NCBI GenBank assembly: GCA_963205285.1
Contig: CAUJJQ010000155.1
Span: 1 to 6,080, forward strand
Source of the DNA: Pseudomonadota bacterium
Lineage (GTDB): Bacteria; Pseudomonadota; Alphaproteobacteria; Sphingomonadales; Sphingomonadaceae
Direction: 5' to 3'
DNA: 6,080 nucleotides
Below, in pieces: positions 1 through 4,545 of the stretch. Position 1 is the stretch's first letter. Each line of letters begins with the position of its first letter. The translations under genes were made by a program, and so were the position numbers. The notes beneath the pieces were generated by a model. That model did no database searches and was not told where the DNA came from. It saw only the letters and a program-made list of their open reading frames with translations.

Positions 1-2466
1 GGCGGCAATCGCCATGGATTTTTGGCGTTCAGCGAAATCCACCCCGATTATTTCCAAATCCCCAAGGAAGACCGCGAAGCATTGATGCGCGATCTGGCCG
101 AACAGGCTGCTGCCGACGCCGCGATGCGCGCGGACGAGGATATGGAGGAACTGGAGGGGGATGTGGAGGATGTCACGCCCCCACCGCCGTTCGATGGCGA
201 TGAGGGTGATGAAGGCTATGACGGCGATGAATTTGCCGATGGCGACATTCATGGTGAAAGCGACGACGACAATGGCACCGATAATGACGGTGCCGATGAC
301 GATGGCGGTGAAGCAGGCAATAACACCAGCGCCGAACCAAATCCACGCGAACGGCGCGGCCGTCGGCGTGGCCGCGCGCGCGGTGACCAGAATGGGCATG
401 CCGGACAAAGTGGCGACGATGCTGCCTATCGCCGCTCACCCCACCGCCGGTACAAGATTCAGGACGTCATCCGCCGCCGTCAGGTGTTGCTGGTGCAGGT
501 GGTCAAGGAAGAACGCGGCAACAAGGGCGCCGCGCTGACATCCTACCTCAGCCTTGCGGGCCGTTATTGCGTCCTCATGCCCAATTCGAGCCATGGGGGC
601 GGTATCAGCCGCAAGATTAATTCGGCAAGCGACCGTAAGCGGCTGAAATCGGTCATTGATGATCTGGGTCTGCCGCCCAGCATGGGCTGTATTGTGCGCA
701 CCGCGGGGATGGAGCGCACCAAGACCGAAATTAAGCGTGACTTTGATTATCTAGCCCGCCTGTGGGATGAAATTCGCGAACAAACCCTGAAGTCAGAAGC
801 ACCCGCGCTCATCCACTCGGACAGCGACCTTATCAAGCGGGCGATTCGCGATATTTACAACAGCGATATCGATGAAGTTTTGGTCGAAGGTGATGAGGGC
901 TATCGCGCCGCCAAGGATTTCATGAAATTGCTGATGCCCAGCCATGCGCGGCGGGTAAAGCACTATGGCGACACCGTATCCTTGTTCCAACGCTATGGTG
1001 CAGAGGATCAATTATCGGCGATGTACCAGCCGCTGGTGCAGTTGAAATCGGGCGGTTACCTCATCATCAATCCGACCGAGGCGCTGGTCAGCATCGATAT
1101 CAACTCGGGCCGTTCGACCCGCGAACATAATATCGAACAAACCGCGCTCAACACCAATTTGGAAGCCGCCTATGAAATCGCGCGCCAGTTGCGGCTGCGC
1201 GACATGGCAGGGCTGGTCGTCATCGACTTTATCGACATGGAAGTGGGCAGCCACGTCCGCAAAGTCGAACGGGCGATGCGCGATGCGCTGAAAAATGACC
1301 GCGCGCGGATTCAAGTTGGACGGATTTCGGGCTTTGGCCTGATGGAAATGAGCCGTCAGCGCCTGCGCACCGGGGTGCTGGAGGCATCGACGCGCGCCTG
1401 CCCGCATTGTGAGGGAACAGGCCTTGTCCGTACAGCGAGTTCGGCGGGGCTTAGTGCGCTGCGTCTGCTTGAAGAAGAGGCGGCACGCGGCCGTTCGAGC
1501 CGCCTTGTCCTGCGCGCCAGCCAGGAAGCGACCATCTATGTCCTCAACAACAAGCGTGCCGAGCTCGCTGAAATAGAGGCGCGGTACGGCGTTATCATTG
1601 AAATCCTGCCCGATGGGGAAACAGAGGGTGCGCGGATGAATGTCGATGGATCTGGCCCACCACCCGAACGGCGGCCCGACTTTGCGCCGATCCGCCACTT
1701 GGAGGAAGAAGACACCGACGAGCCGGATTTTGACGACGATGGCAGCGACGAAGCGGATGACACATCGCGCCGCGACACGCGGGAAGGCGACCGCAATGGG
1801 CGCAAGCGGCGACGGCGGCGCGGCGGCCAGCGTCGCGATGCCCGCGATCAAGATGATCGCGCCGGGGATGATGATGACCATCGCGATGATGCAGGCGAAG
1901 CGTCGGATGGCGGGCCAAGCAGCGATGGCGAAGATCATGACAGCGACAATGGTGACGACGATGGCAAGGCACGCCGTCGCCGTCGCGGACGGCGCGGTGG
2001 CCGTGCGCGGCGCGAGCGTGAAGGCGGTGGTCAATTAGCCACTGAGGTACCGAACGATGGTGCCGCACCGCTCGCCGATGCGCCGGTCAGCGCCGATGAT
2101 GATGCCGCAGGGCAGGTCGAAGCGCCAGCCAAGCCGAAACGCCGCAGCCGCAAAACCACGACTGAGGTGACCGAAGTTGCAACGCCAAGCGATGCCGAGG
2201 CAGCAGAGGAAATTCCCGCAAAGCCCAAGCGTACGCCGCGCAAAGCCAAGGCGGCAAGCGAAGAAGTGACTGCGCGCGTTGAGGAGGCACCGGCCGAAAC
2301 GGTCGCGGCAAAACCCGTCCGACGCAGTCGCAAGAAGGCGGACGAAGCGGGTGCCGCACCCGCCGAGCCCGAAGTTGCAGCGCCTGTTGCTGAGGCTGTT
2401 GAGGGCGAAGCGGCGGATCCCGCAGCCCCGCGCCGTCGCGGCTGGTGGCAAAAAACCTTTGGCTAA
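1..2466 (+). CDS. rne: Ribonuclease E, 5'-truncated by window start
   Basis: Endoribonuclease that cuts single-stranded RNA in mRNA decay and rRNA/tRNA processing and scaffolds the degradosome. The frame is open from base 1, and residues 1-8 (GGNRHGFL) already match the S1 domain, so about 60 residues are missing; the TTG at 22 is not the start. Counting from base 1: S1 segment to about 30, a charged insert to about 150, S1 resumption and 5'-sensor region (R233-T234 match E. coli R169-T170; R436 matches R373). DNase-I-like catalytic Asp 366 (SIDINS) and Asp 409 (VIDFIDM) are 43 apart, as are E. coli D303 and D346. The zinc-link CPHC is at 467-470. From about 540 the tail is disordered: acidic stretches, Arg-rich blocks (601-612, 657-672), three 30-residue repeats, and a final RRRGWWQKTFG. 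Family assignment is very secure. The GWW tail corresponds to the alphaproteobacterial PNPase-binding motif known from Caulobacter. Confidence 0.98.
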   Translation, partial: GGNRHGFLAFSEIHPDYFQIPKEDREALMRDLAEQAAADAAMRADEDMEELEGDVEDVTPPPPFDGDEGDEGYDGDEFADGDIHGESDDDNGTDNDGADDDGGEAGNNTSAEPNPRERRGRRRGRARGDQNGHAGQSGDDAAYRRSPHRRYKIQDVIRRRQVLLVQVVKEERGNKGAALTSYLSLAGRYCVLMPNSSHGGGISRKINSASDRKRLKSVIDDLGLPPSMGCIVRTAGMERTKTEIKRDFDYLARLWDEIREQTLKSEAPALIHSDSDLIKRAIRDIYNSDIDEVLVEGDEGYRAAKDFMKLLMPSHARRVKHYGDTVSLFQRYGAEDQLSAMYQPLVQLKSGGYLIINPTEALVSIDINSGRSTREHNIEQTALNTNLEAAYEIARQLRLRDMAGLVVIDFIDMEVGSHVRKVERAMRDALKNDRARIQVGRISGFGLMEMSRQRLRTGVLEASTRACPHCEGTGLVRTASSAGLSALRLLEEEAARGRSSRLVLRASQEATIYVLNNKRAELAEIEARYGVIIEILPDGETEGARMNVDGSGPPPERRPDFAPIRHLEEEDTDEPDFDDDGSDEADDTSRRDTREGDRNGRKRRRRRGGQRRDARDQDDRAGDDDDHRDDAGEASDGGPSSDGEDHDSDNGDDDGKARRRRRGRRGGRARREREGGGQLATEVPNDGAAPLADAPVSADDDAAGQVEAPAKPKRRSRKTTTEVTEVATPSDAEAAEEIPAKPKRTPRKAKAASEEVTARVEEAPAETVAAKPVRRSRKKADEAGAAPAEPEVAAPVAEAVEGEAADPAAPRRRGWWQKTFG
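2128..2397 (+). repeat. Three 90-base in-frame repeats in the rne tail
   Basis: Three divergent units begin at 2128, 2218 and 2308, exactly 90 bases (30 residues) apart. Each opens with a basic block: AKPKRRSRK, AKPKRTPRK and AKPVRRSRK. An acidic, Ala/Glu/Thr-rich spacer follows each block. DNA identity is limited, so this is an old duplication or selected periodicity rather than a recent one. The basic blocks are plausible RNA-contacting patches in the disordered tail; that role is inferred. Confidence 0.8.
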
Positions 2467-2491
2467 CTGACCGCGCCAACTGCGCGTTCAG
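2467..2491 (+). repeat. Stem-loop directly after the rne stop codon
   Basis: CTGA (2467-2470) pairs with TCAG (2488-2491). After one C/T mismatch, CGCGC (2472-2476) pairs with GCGCG (2482-2486) around a five-base loop. The stem begins on the first base after the TAA stop. No T-run follows, so on its own it is not a classical intrinsic terminator; it may protect or shape the 3' end of the rne message. Confidence 0.5.
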
Positions 2492-2500
2492 ACAGCTGCA

Positions 2501-2544
2501 AAACTGATCCGGCCCTGCCCCAGATGGCGGGGCCGTTTCAGTTT
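2501..2544 (+). terminator. Probable rho-independent terminator of rne
   Basis: A long imperfect hairpin. AAACTGA (2501-2507) pairs with TCAGTTT (2538-2544). After a two-base internal loop, CGGCCC (2510-2515) pairs with GGGCCG (2530-2535). A T/G wobble and GCC/GGC (2517-2519 with 2526-2528) close a six-base loop. The outer stem supplies A's upstream and T's downstream, so it could work in both directions. The T-run is short and interrupted (TTTGGGATTT), which lowers certainty, so read-through is possible. Confidence 0.6.
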
Positions 2545-2571
2545 GGGATTTCGGTAGGACGGCGGGGGCTT

Positions 2572-2603
2572 CACCATCGGTTCAGGCCGCGGAACCGATG
2601 GTG
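2572..2603 (+). repeat. Perfect 12-base inverted repeat upstream of the repeat-protein gene
   Basis: CACCATCGGTTC (2572-2583) and GAACCGATGGTG (2592-2603) are exact reverse complements separated by eight bases. The element ends 26 bases before the GTG start of the next gene, just before its ribosome binding site. No T-run follows. It could be a 5'-UTR hairpin, the last of the stem-loops behind rne, or a protein-binding operator; the sequence does not decide between these. Confidence 0.6.
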
Positions 2604-2613
2604 CCGCACCGGC

Positions 2614-2621
2614 AAAGGGAG
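2614..2621 (+). promoter_or_regulatory. Ribosome binding site supporting the GTG start at 2630
   Basis: AAAGGGAG lies eight bases before GTG at 2630. It decides the start in favour of GTG: the first in-frame ATG (2660) falls inside the hydrophobic part of the signal peptide and would remove its basic N-terminus. Confidence 0.6.
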
Positions 2622-2629
2622 CGCCCTGA

Positions 2630-3046
2630 GTGCGATATAGGACAATATTCGTGCTGGCGATGCTGGCCATGGCTTGGCCGGCTGCTACGCCCGTCGCTGC
2701 GCAGCGCGTCTATGACGCATCGGGCAGGCCCATGGGCCGGGTCGATGGGACACGCGTATATGACAGCAGCGGGCGAAGCCTTGGCCGCAGCGATGGGACG
2801 CGCGTTTATGACGCTTCGGGACGCAGCCTCGGGCGGATCGATGACGAGCGTATTTATGACGCATCGGGCCGCTCGCTCGGCCGGGTCGATGGCGACCGCT
2901 TCTATGACGCATCGGGACGCAGCCTGGGGCGGATGGATGGGGATCGCATCTATGACGCATCGGGCCGGCCGCTGGGCCGTGGCGACGGGCTGACGCGCGA
3001 ACAGACCATCCTCTATTTCTTTTTCTTTCTGGACATAGGTGGTTGA
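2630..3046 (+). CDS. Exported six-repeat protein, 138 aa, function unknown
   Basis: I do not recognise a named family with certainty. Residues 1-25 look like a Sec signal peptide: basic MRYR, hydrophobic core, cleavage probably at VAA/Q. Residues 26-121 are six tandem 16-residue units with consensus R-[VIF]-Y-D-A-S-G-R-S-L-G-R-x-D-G-x, with no insertions. The last 17 residues include a hydrophobic ILYFFFFL stretch and end in GG. Repeats of the type YDxxGRxxGRxxG resemble the short beta-hairpin repeats of the '4-fold beta flower' kind of protein, which I recall only by motif; a small closed beta-fold in the periplasm or on the surface is inferred. The stop codon is one base from the alternative ATG of the M48 gene (TGATATG), suggesting co-transcription and possibly translational coupling. 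No catalytic residues are evident and there is no cysteine. Small size, a GTG start and repeats make it easy to miss, but the ribosome binding site, signal peptide and repeat conservation make it a credible gene. Confidence 0.8.
   Translation: MRYRTIFVLAMLAMAWPAATPVAAQRVYDASGRPMGRVDGTRVYDSSGRSLGRSDGTRVYDASGRSLGRIDDERIYDASGRSLGRVDGDRFYDASGRSLGRMDGDRIYDASGRPLGRGDGLTREQTILYFFFFLDIGG
2705..2992 (+). repeat. Six tandem 48-base in-frame repeats
   Basis: Units start at 2705, 2753, 2801, 2849, 2897 and 2945. Each encodes 16 residues, and much of the DNA is shared (TATGACGCATCGGG-type cores). Because 48 is a multiple of three, the other reading frames also stay open and give shadow ORFs on both strands. 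Such arrays can change copy number by recombination or slippage without a frameshift. Confidence 0.95.
3037..3042 (+). promoter_or_regulatory. Possible ribosome binding site for a longer M48 start
   Basis: AGGTGG sits five bases before ATG at 3048, overlapping the end of the upstream coding region. It is better placed than the weak TTGGGA before ATG 3105. It therefore supports initiation at 3048, in conflict with the signal-peptide evidence for 3105 or 3114. Confidence 0.35.
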
Positions 3047-3104
3047 TATGCGGGCGTATCGGCAGCGCGCACAAAGCCATTTGGTCCGCCGCCAAATTGG
3101 GACT

Positions 3105-4514
3105 ATGACCGGCATGATGAAGCTGTTCGCCTATCTGCTTGCGCTAGTCGCGCTCACCGGTTTCGCCACACAACCATTGCTGGCCCAGTCGATTCTGCGC
3201 GATGCAGAAACAGAGGCGCTGCTCAATGACATTTCCAACCCGCTGATCCGCGCAGCCGGGCTGCAACCCGACGATGTCCGCATCGTCATGATCAACGACC
3301 CGTCGATCAACGCCTTTGTCGCGGGTGGACAGGTGGTTTATATCCACACCGGCCTTATCGAAAGCGCCGACAATGCCAACCAGGTGCAAGGCGTCATTGC
3401 CCACGAACTGGGGCATGTCGCGGGTGGCCATGCGGTGCGCACCGACGGCATTGAAAAAGCATCGGGGATTGCGCTCCTTTCCCTCCTCCTCGGCGCAGCG
3501 GCGATGGCGGCGGGCGGCGGTGAAGCGGGGATGGGGATTTTGGCCGCCGGACAACAGGCGGCGATCGGCAGCTATCTCGCCTACAGCCGGGTACAAGAAG
3601 CAACCGCCGATGCTGCGGGCGCGCGTTATTTGTCCGCAGCAGGCGTCAGCGGGCAAGGGTCGATTGAGTTTTTCCAGAAACTCCTCAACCTCGAAATGCG
3701 GTATAATGTGCCGCAGGATGATGCGCAGGCCTATGCCCGCACCCACCCATTGTCGGGGGACCGCATCCAGTTTTTGCGCGACACTTACAGCCATGATCCG
3801 GCGTGGAACCACACAACCGACCCGGCGCTGGAGGAACGTTTTCAGCGGGTGCGCGCCAAGTTGATAGGCTATATCAGCGAACCGCGCCTGACGCTCCAAC
3901 GCTATCCCGTCACCGATGACAGTGTGCCCGCCCATTACGCCCGCGCCTATGCCTATCATCGCTCCGGCCACCCGGCGGAGGCGTTGCAGGAGGCAAATAC
4001 GCTCGTCGCGCGCAATGGAAATGACCCCTATTTTCTGGAGCTGGAAGGGCAAATTTTGCTCGAATCGGGGCGTCCGGCCGATGCCATTGCCCCCCTGCGG
4101 CAAGCGGTGGCGGCAAGCGATGGTTCGCCTCTAATCGCCACATTGTTCAGCCATGCGTTGATCGCGACTGAGGATCCGGCCCAATTTGCCGAGGCAGAAA
4201 GGGTGCTACGCGCGGCAGTTGCGCAGGACAATGACAACCCCTTTGCCTGGTATCAGTTGGGCATTGTTTACGCACATAATGGCGATGAACCACGCGCGCG
4301 GCTGGCCAGCGCCGAACAGCAATTATTGACCGGTGCGGTTGCCCCCGCGCTACAAGCGTCCGAGGCAGCAATGGCGGGCTTGCCCGTGGGCAGTCCTGAT
4401 TGGTTGCGCGCACAAGATATTTCGCTGGTCGCGCGCGCGCGGCTGGAAGAAGAGCGGCGCAGTAACCGGGCGCGGCGCGGCGGGTTGCAATTGGGCGTTG
4501 CAGACGCTTCCTAA
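3105..4514 (+). CDS. BepA-like periplasmic M48 zinc metalloprotease with TPR-type C-terminus
   Basis: Periplasmic peptidase/chaperone of the BepA (YfgC) type, a family that helps assemble or degrade outer-membrane proteins such as LptD. Numbering from ATG 3105 (469 aa; E. coli BepA has 487): signal peptide 1-27 (MMKLFAYLLALVAL core, cleavage near LLA/QS); M48 domain about 29-240 with HELGH at 100-104 as zinc ligands and general base; third ligand Glu165 in QEATADAAG, 61 residues after the second His as in BepA (H140, E201); His214 in HPLSGDRI, matching BepA's regulatory His246. A Gly/Ala-rich hydrophobic stretch (about 118-155) lies between the motifs. Residues 277 to about 440 form Ala/Leu-rich helical repeats of TPR type. 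Start: 3105 or 3114 gives a normal signal peptide; 3048 has the better ribosome binding site but adds an Arg-rich 19-residue leader. All key residues are intact. The next gene follows after 31 bases, so the two are probably one operon. Exact orthology to BepA rather than another periplasmic M48 protein is inferred. Confidence 0.93.
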   Translation: MTGMMKLFAYLLALVALTGFATQPLLAQSILRDAETEALLNDISNPLIRAAGLQPDDVRIVMINDPSINAFVAGGQVVYIHTGLIESADNANQVQGVIAHELGHVAGGHAVRTDGIEKASGIALLSLLLGAAAMAAGGGEAGMGILAAGQQAAIGSYLAYSRVQEATADAAGARYLSAAGVSGQGSIEFFQKLLNLEMRYNVPQDDAQAYARTHPLSGDRIQFLRDTYSHDPAWNHTTDPALEERFQRVRAKLIGYISEPRLTLQRYPVTDDSVPAHYARAYAYHRSGHPAEALQEANTLVARNGNDPYFLELEGQILLESGRPADAIAPLRQAVAASDGSPLIATLFSHALIATEDPAQFAEAERVLRAAVAQDNDNPFAWYQLGIVYAHNGDEPRARLASAEQQLLTGAVAPALQASEAAMAGLPVGSPDWLRAQDISLVARARLEEERRSNRARRGGLQLGVADAS

Positions 4515-4533
4515 AAGGGCAGCCTCTTACAAC

Positions 4534-4540
4534 AAAAGGA
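4534..4540 (+). promoter_or_regulatory. Strong ribosome binding site of the DsbA-like gene
   Basis: AAAAGGA ends five bases before ATG 4546. It fixes the start of a very long N-terminal region that might otherwise be discarded in favour of a later start near the membrane segment. Confidence 0.75.
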
Positions 4541-4545
4541 CGATC

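Noticed and set aside
22..24. TTG as the start codon of the rne reading frame
   Set aside because: Residues encoded before it (GGNRHGF) already match RNase E, so the gene begins upstream of the window.
1012..2034. 340-codon open frame on the minus strand inside rne
   Set aside because: It lies opposite a secure RNase E frame, has low-complexity translation with no recognisable domain, and is explained by GC-rich codon bias.
2545..2629. A sigma-70 promoter for the repeat-protein gene
   Set aside because: No pair of recognisable -35 and -10 boxes at suitable spacing could be found, so none is annotated.
3005..3032. T-rich tract as a terminator after the repeat gene
   Set aside because: It lies inside the coding region and the only nearby stem is a four-base pair hairpin; no convincing GC stem abuts the tract.
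2582..3115. Repeat-containing frames on both strands around the six-repeat gene (for example 2598-2993 plus, 2582-3115 minus)
   Set aside because: A 48-base repeat keeps all frames open. Only the 2630 frame has a ribosome binding site, a signal peptide and a sensible hydrophobic/polar pattern.
3144..4103. 319-codon minus-strand frame opposite the M48 gene
   Set aside because: The opposite strand encodes intact zinc-protease motifs; the antisense translation shows no motif or plausible start context.
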